Positions 35,171 through 44,900 of a stretch of DNA of 64,000 nucleotides are shown piece after piece. The notes under the pieces were generated by a model. The model had not been told where the DNA came from, did no database searches, and saw nothing but the letters and a program-made list of their open reading frames with translations. The position numbers were made by a program, and so were the translations under genes. The number at the start of each line of letters is the position of its first letter. The stretch's first letter is position 1. The DNA lies in assembly GCA_900546345.1 (NCBI GenBank), contig URCI01000007.1:1-64000 (forward strand), in the 5' to 3' direction. Origin of the DNA: an uncultured Prevotella sp. (GTDB lineage: Bacteria > Bacteroidota > Bacteroidia > Bacteroidales > Bacteroidaceae).

Positions 35171-36466
35171 ATGAAACATATCCTTCTTTTCCTTCTGCTG
35201 CTCTGTTGCGGCAGCGCAAGTGCAGACAGCTGGCCTGACGGCACACCGATGGACGCATGGTTCAGCGACACCACGAAGGTGGATGTCCATAGCCTCGGTA
35301 AGCAGTATGTCGTCACCGACTATGGCGTGAGCACCAACCCCAACGTCGTGCAGACGGCAGCTTTGCAGGCCGTCATCGACCGTTGCCAGCGTGAGGGTGG
35401 GGGTGTGGTCGTCATCCCGTCGGGCACTTTTCTCAGCGGTGCGCTGTTCTTCAAGCCGGGCACCCATCTCCATCTCTGCGAGGGAGCCACGTTGAAAGGC
35501 TCGGACCGCATTGCCGACTTTCCCGTGCTGACGACTCGTTTCGAAGGTGAGACCTGCAAGTATTTTGCCGCTCTCGTCAATGCCGATCATGTCGACGGCT
35601 TCACGATCACCGGCAAGGGCACCATCGACGGCAACGGCTATCCCTATTGGCAGGAGTTCTGGATACGGCGGCAGTGGAATCCCGCCTGCACCAACAAGGA
35701 CGCACAGCGCCCGCGACTGGTATATATCAGCAACTCCAGTCGCGTCACCGTACAGGACGTGCATCTGATGAACAGTCCCGTGTGGACCAACCATCTCTAC
35801 AACTGTGACCACGTGCGCTATCTCGACTGCTTCATCTTTGCGCCTACTCAGGGCGTAAAAGCTCCGAGCAGCGACGCCATCGACATCGACAAGTGCCATG
35901 ACATCCTTGTGCGTGGCTGTTACATGAACGTCAACGACGACGCTGTAGTGCTCAAGGGCGGCAAGGGCACCTACGCCGACACCATGGCCGTCAACGGCCC
36001 TGTGTCGCGCGTGATCGTGGAGAACTGCTGCTACGGCACCGTTCACAGCATGCTCACCCTCGGTTCGGAGAGTCTTTATGACAGCAATATCATCATGCGC
36101 AACTGCACGAGTGAGAACGCTGACCGCGTGCTGTGGCTGAAAATGCGTCCCGACACCCCACAGCGTTATGAACACATACGTGTGGAGGGTATTCGCGGTA
36201 AGGCACGCAACGGTCTTGTTATTCGTCCGTGGACGCAGTTCTTTCAACCATTGAAGCGTCGTGATATGCCGAGGTCCCTTTGTCGCTTCGTCACTTTGAA
36301 GGACATCGTGTTGGAGAGTCCCCAGTTCTTTGATGTCTCCGCCAGCGACAAGTATAGTCTTTCCGACTTCTCTTTCGAGAACATACGGATCATCGAGCCT
36401 TCGAAAGGCGATGCCGGCGTGTTGTTGAAACAAAGAACCATCAAGGACGTTTTAAAAACGAAATAG
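35171..36466 (+). CDS. GH28 polygalacturonase-like hydrolase
   Basis: The ATG at 35171 (MKHILLFLLLLCCGSASA) gives a signal peptide and 431 residues. The upstream extension from 35123 is not hydrophobic and is unlikely. The right-handed beta-helix signature of GH28 is visible: GGGVVVIPSGTFLSGALFF, then SSDAIDIDKC, VNDDAVVLKGGKG, and WLKMRPD. The second-motif aspartates are kept, but the classic HG and RIK elements are altered (LGSES and LWLKM), which points to a rhamnogalacturonan- or galacturonide-specific branch rather than homogalacturonan. It is the last enzyme before the regulator. Confidence 0.9.
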   Translation: MKHILLFLLLLCCGSASADSWPDGTPMDAWFSDTTKVDVHSLGKQYVVTDYGVSTNPNVVQTAALQAVIDRCQREGGGVVVIPSGTFLSGALFFKPGTHLHLCEGATLKGSDRIADFPVLTTRFEGETCKYFAALVNADHVDGFTITGKGTIDGNGYPYWQEFWIRRQWNPACTNKDAQRPRLVYISNSSRVTVQDVHLMNSPVWTNHLYNCDHVRYLDCFIFAPTQGVKAPSSDAIDIDKCHDILVRGCYMNVNDDAVVLKGGKGTYADTMAVNGPVSRVIVENCCYGTVHSMLTLGSESLYDSNIIMRNCTSENADRVLWLKMRPDTPQRYEHIRVEGIRGKARNGLVIRPWTQFFQPLKRRDMPRSLCRFVTLKDIVLESPQFFDVSASDKYSLSDFSFENIRIIEPSKGDAGVLLKQRTIKDVLKTK

Positions 36467-36495
36467 TTTTGTTGCATTCATTCTAAGTTTTTGGA

Positions 36496-36529
36496 GGCTT
36501 GTGCTGTCGATAGCACGGGCCCCTTTTTT
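36496..36529 (+). terminator. intrinsic terminator after the GH28 gene
   Basis: Arms GGCTTGTGCT (36496-36505) and AGCACGGGCC (36512-36521) pair over ten bases with two G-T pairs around a six-base loop, followed by CC and seven T residues. It lies 30 bp past the GH28 stop codon and separates the enzyme genes from the regulator gene. Confidence 0.85.
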
Positions 36530-36614
36530 ACTTATGCTTCTGCAAACGGATAAAATGTCTGTGATGGGCGTAGAAATATGCGGAGGAAAGCGCCTATAAA
36601 AGGCAAATCTTTTG

Positions 36615-36622
36615 TATCTTTG
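36615..36622 (+). promoter_or_regulatory. -7 element of the hybrid regulator gene
   Basis: TATCTTTG, an exact TAnnTTTG match, 77 bp upstream of the chosen ATG at 36699. It lies inside the longest open frame (from 36612), which argues against that earlier start. No strong -33 element was seen. Confidence 0.6.
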
Positions 36623-36698
36623 CAAAATCATTAGAAATCAAAGATACCGAACCTTGAATACTAACTCTTATTTTATTATAAGGAGAATAGCGTGTGTC

Positions 36699-39600
36699 AT
36701 GCTATTGCTCTTCCCTTTAACCATTGCAGCCGAGCGGATTTCCAACCGTCTGCGGATGACCCATATTACATTGGAACAGGGACTGCCGGGAAATACCATC
36801 CGTGACATCGTGCAAGATGATGATGGATTCCTATGGATGGCCGGCACCAACGGACTCGCCCGCTATGACGGTTATCGTTTCGTACCCTTCAACAACTATG
36901 GACGGTTGGGACTGCATTCCTTTCCGCAGCATGTCGGCAGGCTCTATCTCGACCGGCAACGTCATTTGTTGTGGTTGAGCACCTCTACCTACACCCATGC
37001 CTGCTACGATTTGCGGCAGGGTCGCTTTGTCGACTTCACTGGGCGTAACGACACCGAGCGCCCCTATCGTAAGGCCATCGCCGTGAGCGATGGTATCTGG
37101 CTCAGCAGCAACACGCTGGGTCTGCGCCATGTCATCCAGCAGGATGGTCGCTTTCGTGTGGTAGACTACACACGAGAGAATGGCCGATTGAAAAGCAGCA
37201 GTGTGAACGCTATTGTGGAGGACCGTCTGCACCATGTGTGGGCTGCCACCACGATGGGGCTTGCCCGTATAGACACACAGGGGCGCGCCACCATCCTGAT
37301 GCCCCAGATCAATTTCCTTGGTTGCTATGTCCACGGTGACCGTGTGTTTGCTTTCTGCAAGGGCAATCAGACGGGCTATGTCTTCAACCTCAACGGTCAG
37401 TTGCTCTCTCGTGTCCACCTGTCACAAGCCATGGGCCATATTGGGGCCATTAAAGGATGTGTGGGTTGGCAGGGTCGCTGGCTGGTATGTGCCGGCGAAG
37501 CATCGTTCATCTTGGCGCCGTCCCATCAGAAAGGTTCCAAGGACTATGTTTGGTCCAAGCCTGCTGATCTGCAAATTCCCAAAGGTGCCATACAATGCAC
37601 GGTTGATGGGTTGCAGTTTGTCGCCAATCAGAGTGGCAAACTATGGATCTTCCCGCAAAAGGGAGCCGTGCGGATGCTCGATCTGATCCCGGGACTCAAA
37701 GCAACCAAAGAGCGCAACACCATCTTCACTGTGGCACGTGGCCATGACGGGAAATACTATATCGGTTCGTATGGTGGTGGTCTCTTTGTCTATGATTATG
37801 CCACCGGCCACTTGGATCATTATTCGGCCACTGACCCACAAGCCATCATTCCGTCGAACTATATCCTTGATGTCACCACCGACCGCACAGGCTCGTTGTG
37901 GGTGAGCATGGAAAATGCAGGTGTGGTACGGCTCACGCCTCTTCTCAGCAGTTCTGTTTACTATCTTATCGATCCCGGACGTCAGGGCGATTGGACCAAT
38001 TTCGTACGTTATCTCTATCGCGATGCCAGTGGTCAGTTGTGTGTGATGGCCAAGGACAATCGCCTCTATACTTTCTCTCCCGCCACTGGCGACTTCCATT
38101 ATCAGGGCAGCATGTCTGCGCCCATTCTCGCTTATCTAACAGACCGTGGGCGACATACGTGGATGGCTACCCGTGGAGACGGTGTCTGGCGTGACAATAA
38201 ACGCATGGCGCTCTATGTGCAGGGCAAGCGGGTGGAGATCAACGATTTCTGTTCCCTTGCGGAAGATCGGTATGGACGTATCTGGATCGGTAGTTGGGGA
38301 CAAGGCCTTTTCCTTGTCAAAAAGATTGGGAGCGGACGTCTCGATGTGGCCAACATCATTACCAATAAATATAATGAGTGCCGCATACACGACATCGCCA
38401 TCACATCCTCAGGGCTGATGGTGGTGGCCACCCTTAATGGACTCTATGCCGCCAACATCAATCATCGCGACGTGCGTCCCAATGATTTTTATTGCTATAG
38501 TGTGTTGAACGACCGTTTCCCCACTGACGAGGTCAACTGTTTGTGTGCGACCATGCCGACGACCGTATGGGTCGGTACTATGGGCGGACTCATCCGCTGT
38601 GATTTCTCTCGCGGACCCGGGAAGATGTCGTGGCAGGTCTTATCGGAGCGCAACGGACTGTCAAGTGACAACATCCAGTCGCTCATCAGTGACCGATATG
38701 GTTTCTTATGGGTTGCCACCGATGGCGGTCTTTCCCGGGTGGATCCGAGCAACAACTATGTCCGGCGCTATTCCCCCTCCAACGATGTGCTGTCCAATGC
38801 CTTCACAGGCAATTGTGCCTTACGGATTTCCGATCGGTGTGTTGCCTTTGGAACGTCCAACGGTCTGGTGACCATTGATCCGGAATATGAGTATCACCGC
38901 AACCGATGGAACCCCCTGCGTGTACTCATCACCGATTTGCTTGTCAATGGCATTTCCATTTATGAGGGACTCGACTCCACGTTGCTGACTCGGGGATTGC
39001 AGGCAACAGACAAGATCACACTCCGGCATAGCCAGAACTCACTGACCTTCTCCTTCTCTACTTTCGCCTTCAATGTCATTCAAGCACAGCTATACCAATA
39101 TTATCTTGAGGGCGTGGACCGTCAGTGGCGACCGGCGACCGCCACGTCACAGGCTGAATACTCCAATCTGGCTCCCGGCACCTATGTCTTCCACGTGCGT
39201 GCTGTCACGCAGGACATGGTGGGACCCGAACGTACACTGCTCGTCCGGATCAGTCAGCCTTGGTACAACACGTGGCTAGCGTGGCTCTTCTACCTTGGCA
39301 TTATCGTGTTGCTGGGTCTTTATCTCTATCGCAATGCGCGTGAGAAGGTGAGGTTGCATCAGCAGATGAAAATGGAGAAACAGCTCTCTGAGATGCGTAC
39401 CTCATTTCTCACCCATGTCACGCATGAGTTCCGTACGCCCATCGCCGTGCTTTCCTATGCGGTTGAAAATATCGCCAAGCCGGAGAAACCGTCGCACAAA
39501 GACATTCAGACAGCGCGACGGGGCATACACCGTCTGCTCAGACTCGTGAATCAGTTTCTGGAGTTCCGCCGCCTCAATACCGGCAACATACGGATACAGG

Positions 39601-40988
39601 TGCAGCATGATGACATCATCGCCTTCCTGCGCGACATCTATCAAGATCTCTGGGGCATGGCATCGCAGAAACTACAGAACTATAACTTTGTGACCTTTGC
39701 CAAGTCTTTTGAGGTTGCCTTCGATCCGCAGGCGTTGGAAACCATCGTGTATAACCTGTTGTCCAACGCCGTGAAGTACACACCGGAGCGTGGAGAGGTG
39801 ACGATCACTGTCAAGCACGACGAGAAAGTCCGTCAACTTGTCATCGCTGTGGAGGACAATGGACCGGGACTGACCACTGAACAGCAGCGGCTGGTGTTCC
39901 ATCCTTATATGAATGGTTACGTGTCGCACAATGGTATGGGCATCGGACTCTACACGGCTTACAACATGGCTAAGGTGCATCATGGTGCGCTTGTATATCA
40001 ACAAGGAGACAGTGGACGGGGCTCCCGCTTTGTACTCACGATTCCTGACAGCGATACGGCCTACACCCCAGAGGAGTTCCAGCCTCATCCGTCGCCAATC
40101 GATCATGAGGAAAACTACGAGGAAAGCATGGAGATGATCCGCAGTATGGCTCCCAATGCCCTTAACTCACAGCTGGTGGCCATCGTTGAAGACTCGCCCG
40201 ACATGCAGGAGCAGATCTGCAAGGAGATCGGCACTTATTTCCACACGGTGCCCTACAGCAGTGGGGAGGAGGCTGTGGCTGACCTGGCCACTCGCAAACC
40301 AGACCTGCTCTTGTGCGATTTGATGTTGCCTGGTATCGATGGTTACGAGACAGTGAAACGCATCAAGGCGCTGCCAGGCCTAAACGAGCTCCCTGTTATC
40401 ATGCTGACGGCACTCGACGATGAGCAACACCACATCAAGGGCTATCAGGTAGGGGCCGACGACTATATGGTGAAGCCTTGCAACTATCGTTTACTGGTTG
40501 CCCGCATCATGCAGTTCATTAAATGGAGGCAGCAGCGGCAGCGGGTTGTCAAGGAGGCTGCCGTGACGGGAAATTCGTCCGCAGAAGCCGCCAGTAGTCC
40601 GAGTGAGGAGAATAGCGTCCATCCGTCCGATATCCTGCTGTCCAGCCCTGCCGACAAGCGCTTTTGCGAACAGGTGGAGATGCTTGTCGGTCAGCATATT
40701 GGTGATCCGGCTTTCTCGATCGATCAGCTGGCCACGATGCTTGCCATGGGACGCACCAAATTCTATGGAAAGATGAAGGAGCTCTATGGCACTTCTCCCA
40801 ACAAATATCTGATGAATCGTCGCATGGCCAAGGCGGCCGAACTTCTTCTGGAAGGGCGCTATACGGTGTCAGAGGTAAGCTATCGTGTGGGCATCCGTGA
40901 CTCCTCCTATTTCAATAAGTGTTTCAAGGCTGCCTATGGCGTGGCCCCCAGCAAGTACCGGGGGACACCTCCCTTGGATGAGGCGTGA
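36699..40988 (+). CDS. hybrid two-component sensor-regulator of the pectin locus
   Basis: The ATG at 36699 (MLLLFPLTIAAERIS) gives a short signal sequence and 1429 residues. Residues about 20-760 form the periplasmic sensor of two propellers (repeats such as DDDGFLWMAGTNGLARYDG and DRYGRIWIGSWGQGLF), then a Y_Y_Y domain. A membrane helix lies near 857-878 (WLAWLFYLGIIVLLGLYLY). The cytoplasmic part has a histidine kinase (HEFRTP, phospho-His at 909; ATPase motifs NLLSNAVKYTP and VEDNGPGL). A receiver follows (phospho-Asp 1207 in LLCDLMLPG, VKP lysine), then an AraC-type DNA-binding domain (about 1325-1425). Such regulators bind released oligosaccharide and activate their locus, here presumably a rhamnogalacturonan fragment. 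Confidence 0.95.
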   Translation: MLLLFPLTIAAERISNRLRMTHITLEQGLPGNTIRDIVQDDDGFLWMAGTNGLARYDGYRFVPFNNYGRLGLHSFPQHVGRLYLDRQRHLLWLSTSTYTHACYDLRQGRFVDFTGRNDTERPYRKAIAVSDGIWLSSNTLGLRHVIQQDGRFRVVDYTRENGRLKSSSVNAIVEDRLHHVWAATTMGLARIDTQGRATILMPQINFLGCYVHGDRVFAFCKGNQTGYVFNLNGQLLSRVHLSQAMGHIGAIKGCVGWQGRWLVCAGEASFILAPSHQKGSKDYVWSKPADLQIPKGAIQCTVDGLQFVANQSGKLWIFPQKGAVRMLDLIPGLKATKERNTIFTVARGHDGKYYIGSYGGGLFVYDYATGHLDHYSATDPQAIIPSNYILDVTTDRTGSLWVSMENAGVVRLTPLLSSSVYYLIDPGRQGDWTNFVRYLYRDASGQLCVMAKDNRLYTFSPATGDFHYQGSMSAPILAYLTDRGRHTWMATRGDGVWRDNKRMALYVQGKRVEINDFCSLAEDRYGRIWIGSWGQGLFLVKKIGSGRLDVANIITNKYNECRIHDIAITSSGLMVVATLNGLYAANINHRDVRPNDFYCYSVLNDRFPTDEVNCLCATMPTTVWVGTMGGLIRCDFSRGPGKMSWQVLSERNGLSSDNIQSLISDRYGFLWVATDGGLSRVDPSNNYVRRYSPSNDVLSNAFTGNCALRISDRCVAFGTSNGLVTIDPEYEYHRNRWNPLRVLITDLLVNGISIYEGLDSTLLTRGLQATDKITLRHSQNSLTFSFSTFAFNVIQAQLYQYYLEGVDRQWRPATATSQAEYSNLAPGTYVFHVRAVTQDMVGPERTLLVRISQPWYNTWLAWLFYLGIIVLLGLYLYRNAREKVRLHQQMKMEKQLSEMRTSFLTHVTHEFRTPIAVLSYAVENIAKPEKPSHKDIQTARRGIHRLLRLVNQFLEFRRLNTGNIRIQVQHDDIIAFLRDIYQDLWGMASQKLQNYNFVTFAKSFEVAFDPQALETIVYNLLSNAVKYTPERGEVTITVKHDEKVRQLVIAVEDNGPGLTTEQQRLVFHPYMNGYVSHNGMGIGLYTAYNMAKVHHGALVYQQGDSGRGSRFVLTIPDSDTAYTPEEFQPHPSPIDHEENYEESMEMIRSMAPNALNSQLVAIVEDSPDMQEQICKEIGTYFHTVPYSSGEEAVADLATRKPDLLLCDLMLPGIDGYETVKRIKALPGLNELPVIMLTALDDEQHHIKGYQVGADDYMVKPCNYRLLVARIMQFIKWRQQRQRVVKEAAVTGNSSAEAASSPSEENSVHPSDILLSSPADKRFCEQVEMLVGQHIGDPAFSIDQLATMLAMGRTKFYGKMKELYGTSPNKYLMNRRMAKAAELLLEGRYTVSEVSYRVGIRDSSYFNKCFKAAYGVAPSKYRGTPPLDEA

Positions 40989-41057
40989 AAAGAAACATCG
41001 GAAGAGTTAGCTTGAATAGTTGACTCTTCTTCCTGTGACACTGAGATCAAACGATTG

Positions 41058-41107
41058 AAAACCGAATGTCGAGAAGAACCCGCTTCTTGATATTCGGTTT
41101 TTCTTTT
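41058..41107 (+). terminator. intrinsic terminator after the hybrid regulator
   Basis: Arms AAAACCGAAT (41058-41067) and ATTCGGTTTT (41092-41101) form a perfect stem, extended inward by GAGAAG/CTTCTT, with a T-rich tail. It lies about 70 bp after the regulator stop codon. Confidence 0.8.
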
Positions 41108-41204
41108 TCTGATGTGCTGTTTCCTATCGCGGATGTGCTCCTTTCCTGTCTTTCTTGCCTTTGAAAGATAGGTGTGCACGATTTTTTATATCTCTGTACA
41201 ATTA

Positions 41205-41410
41205 TCACCGACATGGACGGTAACTTCCAAATCAATGTCAAGGCCGGAACGAAAGTCAAAATTAGTTATGTGGGCTTTGAGCCGCAGACGGTCACCGTCA
41301 AGAACGGCGTGCGCATCACTCTTGTCGAGGACAGCAAGACTACGCTGAAAGGCGTGGAGGTCGTGGCCTATGGTGTACAGAAGAAGGTGTCGGTCACGGG
41401 AGGAATATAA
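41205..41410 (+). pseudogene. remnant of a SusC/RagA TonB-dependent glycan receptor
   Basis: The frame reads ITDMDGNFQINVKAGTKVKI, SYVGFEPQTVTV, then LVEDSKTTLKGVEVVAYGVQKKVSVTGGI and a stop. This is the carboxypeptidase-regulatory domain and the TonB-box/plug junction (VVVAYG(T/V)QKK) found near the N-terminus of every SusC-type receptor. The signal peptide and start are missing, and the remaining roughly 900 residues and the susD partner are absent. It lies right after the regulator, where the susC-susD pair of a pectin locus is often found. It is therefore most likely the scar of a deletion that removed the importer. Confidence 0.85.
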
Positions 41411-41996
41411 CGAGGGCGGATTGTGACCTGCATTCACTCAACAGAGAACTTTGTCGTTACAGTGAAGAGCGCGGAAACAACGTGTAAAACTTCTGACAAA
41501 AGCAGGTCACCGCGTACTGCTCTTCCAGCGAAACAATCAGCATGAAATAGCCACATGAATGAAAGAAAAGCGGCATCTTTGTGGGATGACAAAGAGAAAC
41601 CATTGAGATGACGCGGAGAAATCATTGAGATGACCCGATCATCTCAGTGTTTTGACCAGGTAAGAGCGGTGAGATGACAAGCATAAATCACTGTGATGAC
41701 CAACAAAAAACGGTGCGCTGAAAGGATTTTCCATTGGAAATCCATGGTCAGCGCACCGTTTTTTTTGTACTGAAAATCGTCTATGATTTATATCGCTCTG
41801 ATTATGAGTCGGTTACGGAAACGTGTCCAAAATGGGCGTTCTTCGTAGCAAGACAGCGGTTGCTTTGAAAAAATGCAGCCACAGAGACGGCAAATTGTCA
41901 AAAAAGACAACGAACCAAAGGTCGTTACGGCCCTCTTAGCGAGGACGTGAGAAATGACCTGTAGCGTGAAAGGGGGCAGAAGGGCTGGCGAGAGCC
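41411..41996. other. gene-free region with repeat locus 3
   Basis: Nearly 600 bp between the SusC remnant and the end of the pilus operon. It holds the 22-bp unit array and hairpin described separately. The remainder (about 41770-41996) shows no gene or structure I could support. Confidence 0.55.
41569..41766 (-). repeat. 22-bp unit repeat array, locus 3, with perfect 17-bp hairpin
   Basis: On the minus strand GTCATC recurs at strict 22-bp steps: its complement GATGAC starts at 41585, 41607 and 41629, and again at 41673 and 41695. Units read GTCATCTCAATG, GTCATCTCACCG and GTCATCACAGTG at their starts. One unit near 41637-41658 lies in plus orientation (GATCATCTCAGTG). The array ends in a hairpin with arms 41705-41721 (A-tract then CGGTGCGCTGA) and 41748-41764 (TCAGCGCACCG then T-tract). 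Its loop holds GGATTT/AAATCC and CCATTGGAAATCCATGG. This is the same arrangement as locus 2 with a different stem. Confidence 0.8.
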
Positions 41997-44900
41997 TTAG
42001 TTCACCAACTGCTTCTTGACCTTTGCGTTTCCTTTCTTCGTCACGCCTTTGACGAGGTAGACGCCGGCGGGGAGCTGGACATACTGCACGCCCGCAGCGG
42101 GACGGAGGACCTGCCACAGACGACCGTCGAGCGTGTAGACGGACAGCGATGTCAGCGCGTCGGAACCCGTGTAGGCGATGGCTAACTGCCCCGACGACGG
42201 ATTCCATACCTTCAGCTCACCGTCGTTAGCAGCAAGCACGTCGGCGATACCCGTCAGCGAACCGCTGTCATAGAAATAGGTCACGAACATCGGCTTGGCA
42301 TTCGCCGCCTCAGCGGTGCTGGTGCGCAAAGCTGCGTCGACCTGTTGGCCCTGGTTGAAGACGAGAGCGTTGGGCGCCGACATCTTCACGAAGAAGGACT
42401 CCTGGGGCCGCACGACGTTATACTCCGTGCTCACCTGGTTGGCATTCTCCGAGGGCAGCTGTATGAGCGTGTCGCCACGGAGCACCCAGAGATGGGCCTC
42501 CTCCACAGCACTGCTGTTGTCGGCGAGGAACGTCGCCACACTGATGGACGAGGTGTAGGGATTGGCGATGAGATAGTAGTGGTTGTCACTTGGCTGTACG
42601 GCATCCGGTGTCACCGTGATGGCACCTTCCGCCGTCTCACTTTTGTCGGTGTTGACGCGCAGCTTGCCGTTGTCGGTGCGTGTCAGCGTCGTCGTCGTCA
42701 ACGATGTCGTACCATCGCTGTTCACCTTCTGATAGCTGTAGGACGTGTCCTCCTTGGGCAGGCGGACGAGCGTCTTCGTCGTGCGGAGGCTGCCCGTAGG
42801 CATGTAGGCGTCGCCGACACGCAGCGAGAAAGCGTAGTTGGCATTCTCGTCACTGCTGCCATAGACCACGTCGGCGGTGTTGTAGACATGGCTCCAGCCG
42901 TTGGCCTTCGAGGTGATGGTACCGTCGGTGGGCACCATGGCCGTGGGGTTGTCCCAAGCCGAGAAGCCCGTGCCGCCGTCCTGCTCCTTCACGGTGTTGT
43001 CGCCCCACGCACGCTGGTAGAAGGGATAGGTGACGCGGTTGTTGTCGCTGTTGCTCCATGTGATAGCCGTGAAGGCCTGCGTCTCCTGACGGCCCGTGGC
43101 AGCAGGGACATAGTAGTCACCGGCGTAGGTGTCCTTCAGCGGCGAGGCCACGGAATACCATTTGCCCACGGGGAGCTCGAGCTCCGTCCACGCCTTGTTG
43201 TAGACAAGGAACTGCTGACTGCGCAACTCAGCCCCCGGCTTGAAATAGATCTCATCACAGATATTACCACGGTAGTTCTGGCAGTAGAAGCTGCCGTCCT
43301 TGGTAGGATAAGCCTCAAGCTCATGCGACATGTCTGTCTCGTCGCCATCCACGGAATAAGGCACGTCGTTCTTGACATTGGTCAGACGGATAGCCTGCCC
43401 TACCGTATTGTATTCCACGTAGCCTAACGCCGGATAGAGTCCAGCTGTCAATGAGGGCACTGTCACCTTGGTGAAATACATTGGTGCGTAGCTGCCGTCA
43501 CGACGAGTCACAGTGTTGTCCGTTGCGGCATCTGTATAGGTGGCTGTTGTGCCATAATCCTTATAGGAAGCATCATAAAGCTCTGCCGCTGTCGAGCGGC
43601 GCCAGTTGTTATCGTTGTTCCAATTGGAATTGGTGCCATTCTCTGCCGTTGGATTCCACGTAACATATTCAGGTACGATCTTCAAGCGGAAGAAGGTCTC
43701 ACCCGGGCAGTTAACAACAGTTGCATCGGTAGAGTTGGTCACCACGTACTGTAACTGCAGTTCGTACCAATAACCTTCATGAATCTTGTCGATGATACCA
43801 TCAGCGAGACGTATGTTGACCGTTGAGTCAGTGGCATCAAGATTATACATTGAGTTCGGTTGGTCAGCAGCTGCAAAGACCAGTGAGCCGCTTTGCGCCT
43901 GCAAGGCAGGGTCGTTGGTGTTGCTCATGATGATATTAACATCTCCTTTTGATATATTGGTGCCATCCACAAACATCAGGTTACTCGTGGTGCTGGTCTG
44001 TCCGTCAACCATACGCGACGTGATGGGAATGCGCAGAGATGCGTTCGCATCCTGCTGGATGGTCCTGAGCTGCGGCAGGCCCACACGGATATTTCTTATT
44101 GAGCTTGAGCTGGGATAAGGCACTCCGCTGCGACCAAGGTTAAGCTGTACGCCCTGCTTGCTGACCCTCACTTTAAACTGCAAGACAGCACCTTCGCAAA
44201 GGTGATAGGTGTAGCCATTAATAGTCAGTTTACTGACAGTTGGTAAGGCACTAACCGTGTAAGTGCCAACAGCAAGAGGATAGCCCGTAAGCGTTGTACT
44301 GGTAAGCAGCAACAACTTACCGTTGGGGTTGGATGTAGCATTGTAGACATTCTGCTGCAATACCGTCTTGTCGGCATCCGTATAAACGTCACCTGTCGTC
44401 TGGTTATAGTCGGTAGCCGTAGGATAGACCTGTCTGAAGTGGTCAATGGCCTCAAAGAGTCCCGACACGCCATTCAGTTCGTCCTTGGTACCAATGTACC
44501 AGTCGAAAGGCACCTGACTAAGCGTCACCGAGCCGCCATCCTCCGGGTTGGTAGTGCGCACACGTCCCTGAATAGAATAATCCGTCACCTCGTTGGCCGT
44601 ACAACTTACTGCAACGTTGGTCGTCATTGAACCGGTGACGTCATTGAGCACGAAGTTCTCCTGCGTCATCTGGAAGTTGTTGCTATATGCCGTACAGCTC
44701 TGAGCAGCCGTACCCCATGAGCCGGGCTGCGACGCATCGGCTTCCGACGGAAGGGCTATCTGAACATAATATTGCTTATCCGAATGCAGAGGGAAATGCT
44801 TTGAAGCAAGTACCAGACTCACCGTACCGTCATTCTCAGTCTCAAACTGAGGAGTTGTCCCGTCGCTCAATGTGGCTGTGGCATCATAAGACGCAGGGAC

